The notes beneath the pieces were generated by a model. The model did no database searches. It was not told where the DNA came from and saw nothing but the letters and a program-made list of their open reading frames with translations. A program made the position numbers and the translations under genes. This document shows positions 35,656 to 46,327 of a DNA stretch of 64,000 bases, piece by piece; the stretch's first letter is position 1; every line of letters begins with the position of its first letter. Source of the DNA: Chamaecrista fasciculata (Eukaryota; Streptophyta; Magnoliopsida; Fabales; Fabaceae); assembly GCA_003254925.1 (NCBI GenBank), contig QANZ01054673.1:1-64000 (forward strand), read 5' to 3'.

Positions 35656-36181
35656 TTAGTGAACTCAGAACATATATCACTCAAATAAATATTAAATAAT
35701 ATCACCAACATCAATCAACATTTTAAGTGAACAAATAAGATACACGACCAGAATTTCATAGTTCCCCCGAGGCATATTGATCAAGAAGTTTAAGATCAAA
35801 TACAAGTACATTTAAAACTCACTAATTGAACATTAAGTCACCACACAAATGTTAAGATAAACGTAACCAAAGTCACTCATCACTTAGAGAAATTAATAAA
35901 ATTTCACAAGAAGAAAATTCATATTATAGAACACCACAATGTGAAAGGAAAGATCAATAACACCAATCACCTTATAAAGAAAGTCAATCAAGTTACCAAA
36001 AATATAAGAATGAAAACAAATTCATCTAAGCACTAGTCAAGGCCAACTTTAGAGTTTCAAATAATTGAGGACACCCTCTCCTGCATCATCATCATAAATA
36101 ATTTCATTACATAGTATTGCGCAACCAAGATTCCACATTCAAGAAATTTTACTCGAGTTTGAACATACATTGACCTCAACC

Positions 36182-36186
36182 CTTCA
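36182..36186. repeat. 5-bp target duplication CTTCA (left)
   Basis: Identical to 38407-38411. Confidence 0.9.
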
Positions 36187-38406
36187 TGTTGGAGATTGTG
36201 CCCTAAGGCCAATCATTTTATGGATATGTTTTGAACATATTGATTAATTTATGGAGATAATTTATGTTGTTATCATATTATTAGCATGTTTACTATGATA
36301 GCGTCCTTGATTAATTATGAGATAATTAATCTAAATTCATCCCTGGTCGATTATTCTTGTGGGAGCGAGAATGAACTAAGACCAGCATGACCTCGGTGTA
36401 TGGAGATACATACACTAGATGCCTTACGAGAGTCATGGTGCAATTATGTAAGGGGTTACAAGTTGCTGGACTGACCCAGAGAGTCCTGCATGGGTTTAGT
36501 CATTAGCTAGTCTCTCCTGTACACCTGTCACGATAGCCTTAGACCTGAGGTCTTGACTATTCCGGCGTTGTAGTTGTCGAACTTTGGCCTAGTCTAACGT
36601 TGCCCGTAGCAGGGTAGCCATAAGGGCTAGGTAAGGGTTTGGTTGATTGTCGTGCTGAGGAATGTGGTTGACCAAGATGGGATTTTGTCCCTCATTACGA
36701 TGAGAGATATTTAACTGGCGCCCTTGATGAGTATGTCCAAGAAATGCGTGGCCACTCTAGGAAATGGGTCTAACTCAGGGAATCGAGAAAGTTGTGGTTT
36801 GGATTATGGATGACATTCCCGTGCCTAATCCAGGACCAAAATATCGTGTGACAATAGGGATTATGACAAGGTGGTACTTAGGTTAAGTCGTTAACGTTAA
36901 AGCGATAACTCACGTGTTTTGGGTAGTCGTGATGGCTTGCTAGAGTCCGCTCTCCACTTGTGAGTCATAAGATGGCTTGCTGCCAACTTCACGTGAGGCC
37001 TGCTGGGTCACACATGAGCAGGATCAAGATGCTATTTTGGGACACGAATTAGGGTTAATTCGTGAGTCACTTTGGTGACATAATTTAAGACATAGTTAAA
37101 TGTCTTAGGACATTAAATCTTGTCTTAAATAAATATCTATGTTTATGGTATTTAATTTTGTTGGACAAATTTAAATATATATTAATTGTTAAATGGTTTA
37201 CAATTAAATTCTTGTTTAAAATATTGGGGAATAATAAATTAAATAAGTTTCCTAAAAGTTAGGGAATTATTGATTTATTAAATTCACTAATATTGGGGAA
37301 ACAAGATAGAGGGTGGCGCCTCATAGGTCTTGTATTAAATTAATGAAAATGTTTTGTTAATTAAATAAAGATATCAAGATTTGAATTTGAATTCAAAATT
37401 TGATTTTGATTTCAAAAAGATTCATGATTTGAATTAAAGATATTAAGGTAATATTTTAATTCAATAATCTTGGAAGATAATAAGTTGGTTAAGACTTCCT
37501 AAGAGTTAGGAATGTTTTTGATTTATTAAATTCCCTAAATATGTGATGAGGATGGCGCATGGATTTAAACTTGGGGTGCAAGATTTGATCTTGCATTTTG
37601 ATTTTAAATAATGCTAGTCGAAATTCTTAATTAAATTATTAAAGTAATATTTTAATTATAAATTTGAATCCTCATGACTCATTCCAACCAATAGGATTTG
37701 AGCAATCAAGATTTGGTTTCAAGATTTGATCTTGTAGGCCAAGATTTTCGAACTGCACCTGGTTTTTGAATTATAATATTAGTGTAATATTATAAATCAA
37801 GATTTAGGGAATCCTAAATAATATTAATTTTTGAATTAATATATCCAAGATTTTAGGGATTCACTAATTGGATTAATGAAACCCTAATTTTAGGAATGAG
37901 GAAAATATAAATACACACACATAGGGAGCAAGTCAACTAAGGCTATTTTGTGAGACAAAATTTCGCCAAGTTCTTCCTAGAGAGAGAAGAAAATCGCCAC
38001 ACCCTAATTAGTGAGAGAAAGTCGACTTCCCTCTTAGAGAGAGATAGTTCGATTTAGGCTTTTATTTTAGGGTTCTTGTGTGTGAATCTTGCGCCACTCA
38101 TCTTGAATTCAAGAATAGTTCTTGATTGTTCAAGATTCATAAATATTGTTCCCGTTTTCACTTGGGAAGAAGTGAAGGAGGCTAGCACCTGGGCATCTGC
38201 CAAACTGCTCGTGTGGATCACTGGCAGAGGAAGCACACTTGGAGTGGACTTCTCCACTCGAAAACTTGAAAGCACCGATTGAAATTTGGTAAATCTCTTT
38301 CTTTATGATATAAATGTTGATAGTGGATCCTGGAAGAGAATCATAGGGAAGCAAAATTTTTAATTACCGTTGTTTTCCACTGCGCTGACCCTATGATTTT
38401 CCAACA
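36187..38406 (+). mobile_element. Solo LTR of Angela-like copia element, subfamily B
   Basis: It starts TGTTGGAGATTGTGCCCTAA and ends TGCGCTGACC...TTTTCCAACA, 2220 bp, with CTTCA on each side and no polypurine tract or coding sequence. This is the product of recombination between the two LTRs of one element. The variable blocks (ACACTAGATGCCTTACGAGA; GATAGTGGATCCTGGAAGA) place it with the LTRs at 12756 and 41110. Confidence 0.93.
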
Positions 38407-38411
38407 CTTCA
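38407..38411. repeat. 5-bp target duplication CTTCA (right)
   Basis: Identical to 36182-36186. Confidence 0.9.
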
Positions 38412-40442
38412 TTGGGGAGATATACAAATTATCACCTCCTCCCACAGTCGGAGAGAACACCATACACAACCAATCGTCCATCAAAGTATCATTTTTTTTT
38501 TGAACAACCACCAATGTATCAATTATATCAAGGTAATTACATTCTAAGTCAAACACTCACAACCATCAACAAAATATTTAAATGGTGAAGACTTATATCC
38601 GAAAGTACTCAACATTCCCAAATTTGGAGGAAACTGTCAATGAAAAAGTTAATTCACAAGATAAACAAAACCCATCGACAATCAAAGTCTCGCACCGAAC
38701 AAGTATGAAAAAGCCACTCACCTCAACCCGGAGAATTGATAACTGCACCTTATAGCTTTCGTCCAACGATCGACGTACATAACTCTATAAGTATATTCAC
38801 AAACAAAGATTCAATCAACATACTATGAGAATCAACTCCCAATGATCCGAAGGTCCAACCCTTCACAATCTATCAAACTAAACCCTAGTAGCAAATCCTT
38901 ACTAAAAGAACTTATCCAACCCTCACTCACATCCAACTAAGATCCTAATACATAAACATGAGATGAACAAATGACTTAAGTATCAATTTGGGAGCTTTGA
39001 TAATGATTTGAAATCCAAAAATTAAATAGTTCACAAACAAATTCAAAAATCAAGACCATAAGCCAATCTCACAACTTGAGACATTCTTTCCCTTCTAGTT
39101 GAACTTGAATAGAATGACTCCAACTTTTTAAATTCAAGATTATTACTTCAAAACTCTCCATAATCCCAAAGTATTTTATTTAATTCATCAAGACCATCAA
39201 AATCACGCATAGGGACCAAAATGCAACTTTAAAGTTTTGTGAATAATAGTCAATTTTTAAAATACCTATTCTAAATTTAAATCAATGCACTATGACTCAT
39301 TTTTATCATCCATTGAACTCATCCGAACTAATAATTTCATGAAAACAAAGATTTGGTCAAAAGCCCCAATTACTGTTTACCCAAAGTTTCTATCGGGTCT
39401 CAAAATCTATGAAAGTAGAACCAAGCTTCAATCCAATGGTAAACACTCATTAATATCATCAATTAGTCTCACTAAAATCATTGAATTCAAGAATTATGAC
39501 AGATGTGGCGAAAACCCCAATTTCAAGTGAGCCCTAAATTCCTATCGTGTCCAAAATTCATGAGGATGGAAGATAAAGTTGATATTAGAGTTTCAGATCA
39601 TTAGGAGCATCAAAACCCATCACAAACTAGAAGAAATTTCAAAGATTATGCTACAAAACCAGCCACTACACACAAAATCGAACTATAGAAGATGAGGAGT
39701 GAAAGATGGGACAAACCAAACAAATGGGGGAGGAGCACGACAGCTTGAGCTGCTACCACCGGCGGCGACGTGTCCAGCGGTGGTAGGGACAACGACGACC
39801 TAGTCTGGGCAACGATTTGGTTAGACGAAGTAGCAGAATGAGAGATATGAGGGAGAGAGCGCGCGATGAAAATGAAACAGGGGAGGGAGAGTCGTGCTGT
39901 TTTTTATGACTAGGTGGGGTCGTTTTGGAATTTTAGAAAATTAGGGGAGCAAATCTGCTATTAAGTTGCAGTAACTCAAGAACTAGAATTTATAGAAAAT
40001 GCCCACAACCATTGGATTCTTTCAAAACAGTCCTTAAAACTTAAAATTTTAGAAATAGTGTTCCTAAACAAAATTTATATCATTAGCTTCGTTACGAAGA
40101 GTAGATTCCAAATATAAAATTTGTTTTTTAAAAATTTAACTCTAAAATTTTTCAGTTCATACTCGAAAGTGTCTTATTGTAGTTTTAAAAAAAAAAGACA
40201 GATAAAATTTTAAACTCCGTTTACTCCCAAATTTTTACCACAAATCAAATAAAATACGAGGATTTCAAATATGACAATTAAAATTCTACATAATCGAGCC
40301 TTCAAATTTCTAAAAAAATTCTATATTAAAAGCTCCTAATACAAGCCTAGAACAAGACTAAAATGCTATCTAAAATACATAAGGGTCTCTAATGTTACTC
40401 TAATCTCTCCCAAACTCCACTATGAAATTCTAGGATCTCACA

Positions 40443-40577
40443 CCTTTAACCTCCAAAACCCCATCCAAATCTCCCGACTGAGATTATTAGTACTCAAATC
40501 TAAAAACTCAAGCTTCCAACATTGATGAAAGCAACGATCAATTTTCCCACTGAAGTTCCTGGAGATATTTAGACTCA
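40443..40577 (-). pseudogene. Captured LRR receptor-kinase fragment, upstream part
   Basis: On the minus strand this encodes LVSLNISRNFSG, then KLEFLDLSTNNLS and IWMGFWRL, two leucine-rich repeats. The frame runs into the CCTTT target duplication and resumes in the same frame in the piece ending at 33928, so the LTR insertion split one continuous captured exon. The fragment starts next to a GA-rich tract at about 40578. Confidence 0.72.
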
Positions 40578-40864
40578 CAAGAGAGAGAGAGGAAGATGTC
40601 TTTTTGTTTAAATTTAATTATAATCTTATTTTTTTTCTTACGTTTTGATCCTATTATAAAAGAAAATGACCTTAATGTAAAAAAAAACTTAACTTTTTGG
40701 GGGATGAAAGATTATTTTTCCTTTTTTTTTTTTAACGGAAAAATGGATGAAAAATGTTTGAGGGACCAACTGTGCCAAGTTTTGGAAAACTGAGGGAACA
40801 ATATGGAACGAAAAATAACTGAGGGACCAAAATAGGACTTTGGCCTATCTATGAACTATGAACA

Positions 40865-41109
40865 CTTCATTTTAAGATTGTGTCACTGTGTCCGACACGT
40901 GTTCATATTCGACACTCCTACAACCCACATACAACATGTATTTATAAGTTTCAGAATATAAAATTAGTTTTTTGTGACTTTAACATCACAAACAATAGAA
41001 AATAAGGACAGTAATTTTTAAAGTTTTCAGAATATATTATAGATTGATACAGTAATTTTTAAAGTTTTCATAAAAAATTTATAGATTTTAAGTTCTTTAT
41101 ACATATAAA
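40865..41109. repeat. Truncated fold-back element (GTGTCCGACACGTG end)
   Basis: Shares CACTTCATTTT, GTCCGACACGTGTTC and ATTTATAAGTTTCAGAATAT with the right arm of 31376-31712 read in reverse. It stops exactly at the copia LTR at 41110, and the missing arm is not found after the other LTR at 49874. Confidence 0.6.
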
Positions 41110-43350
41110 TGTTGGAAATTATAGTGGAGCGTAGCGGAAAAACAAAAAAAAAACTTAAAAAACGCATACTCTATAATTCCCTTCCAGGATCCACTATTTG
41201 CATTTATTCTAGTAAGGGAAGATGCATGTTTACCTAAATTTCAATCGGTAGCTTCTGAATTTGCGATTCCGAGAAGTCCACTCGAATGTGTCCTTCCTCT
41301 GCTGGTGATCCACACGAACAGTTTGGCAGATACCCAGGTGCTAGCCTCCAATCTCTTCTTCCCAAGAGATTATGGGAACCAAATCTATAAATCTTGGATC
41401 TTCAAGAACACTTCTTGAAACCCCAAGAACCGAGTGGCGAACTTCAAGAACACTTCTTGAATTCCCCAAAAATCAAGTGGCGAACTTCAAGAACACTTCT
41501 TGAATTCCCCAAAAGTGGCGCAACAACAAGAACTAATTTCTTGGCTCACACACAAATTGCCCAAACCCTAAACCTTTTAGGGATAGGTCGAGCCTCTCTC
41601 TCACACCAAGGACAGTCGTTTTTTTTAACTATTAGAACTAAGTCGACTTTTCTCTAACTCATAGAACTAGGGCAAAGTCGAGTTTTAGTCTCACTAAAAT
41701 AATGGCATAGGCGACTTTGATGTGTGTGTGCAATATATATATATATAGGAATTTAATAATTAAAATATTATATATATGTGTGTGTGCAAACCCTATTGGT
41801 TGGAATGAGTCATAAGGATTTGAATTCCTAATTAAAATATTACATTAATATTTAATCTAGAATTCGACTTGCATATTTAAATTCAAAATGCAAGATCAAA
41901 TCTTGCAGTTGAATCTCAAACCATGCGCCATCCTCATCTATATATATAGGAATTTAATAATTAAAATAACAACCCTAACTCTTAGGAAGTTATAACTAAC
42001 TTATTAATTTCCTTAACAAATTGAATTAAAATATTACCCTAATATCTTTAATTCAAATTTGATCTTTAATTCAAATTCCCTAACAATATTGAATTAAAAT
42101 ATTACCCTAATATCTTAATTCAAATTTGAATCTTGAATTCAAATCAAATCTTGAATCTAATTAACAAAACAATTTTATTAATAAAAATCAAGAGATATGC
42201 GCCATCTTCCTTTCCTTGTTATCCTAAAATAGTGAATTTAATAAATCAATAATCCCCTAACTTTTAGGAGGCTTATTCAATTTATTATTCCCTAATATTT
42301 TAAACAAGAACTCAATTGTAAATAGATTAATCAAATTAACTATTTAACAATTAATATATTTAAACTTGTCTAACAAATTTAAATATTACAAATGTAGATT
42401 TTATTTAAGACAAGATTTCATGTCCTAAGACACTCAACTATGTCTTAAATTGTGTCACTAAAGTGACTCACGAGTTAACCCTAATTCGTGTCCCTTTACG
42501 GTATCTTAATCCTGCTCGTGTGTGACCCAGCAGGCCTCACGTGAAGTTGGCAGCAAGCCATCCCTATGACTCACAAGTCGAGAGCGAACTCTAGCAAGCC
42601 ATCACGACTACCCAAAAACACGTGAGTTTATCGCTTTAACGCCAAACGACTTAAACTTAGTACCACCTTGTCATAATCCCTATTGTCACACGATATTTTG
42701 GTCATGGATAAGGCACAGGAAAGTCATCCTTAATCCAAACCATAACTTTCTCGATTCCTTGAGTTAGTCCCATTTCCCTGTGTGGCCACACATTCCTTGG
42801 ACAGACTCATCGAGGGGCCCAGTTAAATATCTCTCAACTTAATGAGAGACAAAATTTCATCTTGGGCAACCACATTCCTCAGCACGACAAACAACTAAAC
42901 CTGTACTTAGCCTGTATGGCTACCCTGCTACGGGCAACGTTGGACTAGGCCAAAGTTCAGTATCTACAACGCCGAAATAGTCAAGACCTCAGGTCTAAGG
43001 GCATCGTGACAGGTGTACAGGAGAGGCTAGCTCATGACTAAATCCATGTAGAACTCTCCGGGTCGGTCCAGCAACTTGTAACCCTTTACTTATTGCACCA
43101 TGACTCTCGTGAAGCATCTTTATGCATGTATCTCCATACACCGAAGTCATGCTTGTCTTAGTTCATTCAAGTTCCCACATGAATAATCGACCAGGGACAG
43201 TTTAGAATAATTATCACATAATTAATCAGGGATTGTTATCATAGTAAACATGCTAATAATATGATAACGACTCAATTTATCATCCATAAATTAGTCAATC
43301 AATATGTTCATACATATAAAATTATTGGCCCTAGGGCACAATCTCCATCA
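41110..43350 (-). mobile_element. 3' LTR (left) of a chimeric copia element, subfamily B
   Basis: On the minus strand it starts TGATGGAGATTGTGCCCTAG at 43350 and ends AATTTCCAACA at 41110, 2241 bp, with a polypurine tract at 43351-43363. The blocks CCAGGATCCACTA and GTGAAGCATCT place it with the LTRs at 12756 and 36187, not with its partner at 47713. It contains (TA)n runs and an internal repeat of the CTATATATATAGGAATTTAA phrase (41733 and 41936). The outer flank is ATAAA. Confidence 0.88.
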
Positions 43351-43381
43351 AACTCCCACTTGCACTAGGTACAATCATTAA

Positions 43382-43685
43382 TCAAACTGTTCCTACACTA
43401 GGACCATCCATTAATGTGTCTAATCCCCATCGATGTTACATGGCGTTCATGTACGACCCGTGCTAGAGGTTTCGTAAGAGGATCGGCAACATTATCCTCG
43501 ACTGCTACTTTACATATCTTGCCATCACCTATGTCAAACTGTTCCTACACTAGGAACATCCATTAATGTGTCTAATCCCCATCGACGTTACATGGCGTTC
43601 ATGTACGACCTGTGCTAGAGGTTTCGTAAGAGGATCGGCAACATTATCCTCGACTGCTACTTTACATATCTTGCCATCACCTATG
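43382..43685. repeat. 152-bp tandem duplication in pol 3' end
   Basis: Units 43382-43533 and 43534-43685 both start TCAAACTGTTCCTACACTAG and end CATCACCTATG, differing at about three positions. They cover the last ~40 codons of pol and its trailer. Confidence 0.9.
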
Positions 43686-43717
43686 TCAACCATCTCGATG
43701 ATAACATCTGAGTATAT

Positions 43718-43841
43718 ACCACTGTTGGAAAATCAGTGGGGACCCAGTCCCACTTGGTGTCTTTCCTGTCTCGACAGGGTGACCACCAAGCATACCTCAC
43801 ACACTAGTTTTACGGTCCGTGTCTCCTCGCGACCAACCCTA
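43718..43841. other. Foreign 124-bp segment replacing part of the RNase H sequence
   Basis: Left of 43718 and right of 43842 the sequence matches the pol copy at 14921, but ~170 bp of RNase H sequence is missing and replaced. The inserted segment starts ATACCACTGTTGGAAAATCA, the same arrangement as the primer-site/LTR junction at 47706-47720 (ATACCACTGTTGGGAAATCA). It then continues with unrelated GC-richer sequence. It looks like the LTR-end/primer-site junction of a different copia element. Confidence 0.7.
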
Positions 43842-43975
43842 CGTTGTAGAATCAGCAATCGTTCTCTGCTTGGAACCTTTCCAACTCACGATGCCACCGT
43901 TCAGGAGAAACACGTATCTAGACTGCAATTTAAAACATCTTGGTCGGTTTGAAAAACGGGCATCTGTGTAACCAA

Positions 43976-44674
43976 TTACACATCAGTTCCACCATAAACC
44001 AAGAATTCATCCTTAGTCCTTCTCAAGTACTTAAGGATGTTTTTGACAGCGGTCCAATGATCCTCACCGGGGTCTTGTTGGAACCGGCTCGTCATACTCA
44101 GGGCAAACGACACATCGGGTTGAGTACACAGCATGATGGATCCTATTGTCGAAGCATAAGGGATGCCACTCATGCGCCCTCACTCATCAAGTGTCTTGGG
44201 ACACTGATTCTTGCTCAGGACTAAACCAGGATTCATCGGTATGAATCCCTTCTTGGGATGTTGCATACAGAACCGCTTCAGTACCTTATCCAAGTATGTA
44301 CTCTGACTTAATCCAAGAAGCCTTCGAGATCTATCTCTATAGATCTTGATGCCTAGAATATAAGCAGCTTCTCCTAAGTCCTTCATCGAGAATGATTTTC
44401 CCAACAAAGATTTCACAATCTCCAAGGTAGGAATATCATTTCCAATGAGCAAAATGTCATCGACATAAAGCACCAAGAACACAATTGTGCTCCCACTAAC
44501 CTTCTTGTGAATACAAGGCTCGTCAGGGTTTTGTAAGAAGCCAAACTCTTTGACTACCTCATCAAAACGATGATTCCAACTCCGGAATGCTTGCTTCAAT
44601 CCATATTTCAGAGTTGGGACCCACAATGGCTTCTTGATAGGTGGTAGGCTCACCACGCTCCATGAGCAATACAT
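43976..44674 (-). pseudogene. Copia pol: RT C-terminal half and start of RNase H, broken
   Basis: The minus-strand frame 44674-44180 has YGLKQAF, FDEVVKEFGF, YVDDILL and the conserved GLSQSTY block. A second frame (44173-43976) continues to GGTD. Upstream of YGLKQ the frame jumps to sequence normally ~135 residues earlier (the PNSE block), so the N-terminal half of RT, including the first catalytic Asp, is deleted. A stop and a gap lie between the two frames, and RNase H is cut by the foreign segment at 43718-43841. This copy is inactive. Confidence 0.85.
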
Positions 44675-44847
44675 CCTTGTTCTCAGTCATCAAAAATCCA
44701 TATCTTTGAGGTTGAGAATGTGTTCTATCAGACCTTCATGGTCCTTGTGCTACTAGAGGAGCTTCCACAACATCTTGTGGCTCTTCTCTAGTTTCCGTCT
44801 GCGCCTCTAGAGTGTCTTGTGGATCTTGAACCTCTTCAAGATCTATC

Positions 44848-45662
44848 TTACTCCCACTGTCTCTTTTGGAGACAATCCTTTTCCAAAAAGAATCCATTTC
44901 TAACTACAAACACTTTGTTGTCAGATGGGTAGTAGACATAATACCTCCTTCTTTCCTTGGGGTATCCCACAAACAAACACTTTAGGGATTTGGGAGACAG
45001 TTTATCGTTAGACTGTTGCTTAACATAAACTTCACATCCCCAAACGTTGAGGTAAGACAAACTGGGCCTCTTCCCATTCCATATCTCATATGGTGTCTTC
45101 TCAACTGCCTTAGATGGAACACGTTTAAGTGTGAACGCAGCATTTTCTAGAGCATGCCCCCAAAAGGATGGCGGAAGATCAGCTTGACTCATCATAGATC
45201 GGACCATATCTAATAAAGTCCGATTCCTCCTCTCAGAAACACCATTCCACTGTGGAGTTCCAGGAGGGGTAAGTTGTTAGACTATCCCACAACTTCTAAG
45301 ATGATCAATAAACTCTTGGCTCAAATACTCGCCTCCTCGATCGGATCGAAGGACTTTGATTTTCTTGCCAAGTTGGTTCTCTACTTCCCTTTGAAATCTT
45401 TTGAACATTTCAAAAGACTCTGACTTGTGCTTCTTTAGGTAGACATAGCCAAACCTACTGAAGTCGTCAGTGAACGTGATGAAGCATGAGTAACCACCTT
45501 TAGCTTGAGTACTCGTGGGTTCACATACATCACTATGTATGATTCCAATGAGTCAGGTGCTCTCTCACTGTGGCCAGTGAAGGGCGCCTTTGTCATTTTA
45601 CCAAGTAGACAAGATTCGCAAGCATCATATGATTCAAAATCAAATGAGCTTAGAAAGTCCAT
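44848..45662 (-). pseudogene. Copia integrase and pre-integrase region, broken
   Basis: The frame 45207-44848 encodes the late integrase core: FWGHALENAA, TPYEIWNGKRPSLSYLNVWG and KCLFVGYP. The frame 45662-45435 has the pre-integrase Cys block ESCLLGKMTKAPF, then shifts out of frame after SLE. Sequence between them (45208-45434) continues integrase in other frames. Frameshifts and stops make it non-functional. Confidence 0.8.
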
Positions 45663-45942
45663 CTTTATGGAGCTTCTCTAGGCGTTTCTCATTTATATGG
45701 CCTAAACGAAAATGCCAAAGGTACGTAGGATTTGATTCGTTGATCTTAATCCTTTTGGTATCGATGTTATCGTGTTGTCGTTCTAATTTCAAGACGTGAT
45801 GATTATCTTACAAATCACCATAAGCAAATAAAACATCGTCTAAATAGAACACCTTTCATTGCCGTTTACACATGTAAAACCTTCCTTATCCAAATAAGAA
45901 AGGGAAACATTGTTTGAACTCAATGAAGGTACATAATAACAA

Positions 45943-46327
45943 TCATAAAATAAGCCCAGAGGGCAACACAAGCTCGTATGTTCCAACAGCAACAGCAGCA
46001 ACTCTTGCTCCATTGCCTACACGTAGGTCCACCTCGCTTCTGTCCAGCTTTCTACTGTCTCTAAGACCCTTCACATTTATACAAATGTGAGAACCACATA
46101 CTGTATCTAATACCCAAGTGGTTAAAGTAGACAAGTGAACGTCTATAACTAAGATACCAGAAGAAGAGAAATCACTGCTCTTCTTCTTCTTTTGATCTTC
46201 CAAATACAATTTGCAATTTCTTAAAAGGCAAATCGCATCCTTTGAAGGCTTTGCGAAAGTTAGTCCCAGTCAACTTGTCCTTCTCAAGGACAGATCGCAG
46301 TGATAGTGTTGAAACGTTTGTTGCCAT
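45943..46327 (-). pseudogene. Copia gag start fused by deletion to the protease region
   Basis: The gag ATG is at 46327 and encodes MATNVSTLSLRSVLEKDKL; after TGTNF most of gag is missing. The frame picks up at a Lys-rich linker (EDQKKKKSSD) and runs into a protease-like segment with WVLDTVCGSHIC. Intact relatives have an Asp-Thr/Ser-Gly motif there; here the Gly is replaced, so the protease motif is damaged. Confidence 0.75.

Larger units (their letters stand above)
33929..40442 (-). mobile_element. Solo LTR of a chromovirus-like gypsy element (about 4.3 kb without nested insert)
   Basis: Ends are TGTCACGACACAAACC on the left and TTCTAGGATCTCACA on the right, with CCTTT on both sides. Only one copy of each end is present and no pol is visible, so this is best read as one LTR. 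The minus-strand order fits long Tekay-type LTRs: a GC-rich leader region near 39730-39900 (complement of CGGCGGCGACGTG), and near the other end GCTCACTGAGTTGCAAAACT followed by a pyrimidine stretch. It contains the copia solo LTR at 36187-38406 and tandem repeats at 35200-35460. Orientation and lineage are inferred. Confidence 0.65.
33276..40845. mobile_element. Pack-MULE-like element carrying an LRR kinase fragment, split by nested LTRs
   Basis: The left TIR starts GGCCAAAGTCCTATTTTGGT; the right TIR ends ATAGGACTTTGGCC at 40845. Arms are about 230-270 bp and of the same family as those at 25859-26918. The 9-bp flanks agree at 8 of 9 positions. After removing the insertion at 33929-40442 (plus one CCTTT) the element is about 1.05 kb, the same size as the 25859 copy, with an LRR fragment in place of the pectin methylesterase fragment. 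No transposase is present. Confidence 0.82.

Noticed and set aside
35214-35714. Open frames on both strands with repeated Cys-Ala-Ile and Gln-Thr peptides
   Set aside because: Low-complexity translation of tandem DNA repeats within an LTR.
41394-41657. Open frame with repeated LQEHFL peptides
   Set aside because: It lies in the LTR and reflects three short DNA repeats (AGAACACTTCTTGAA).
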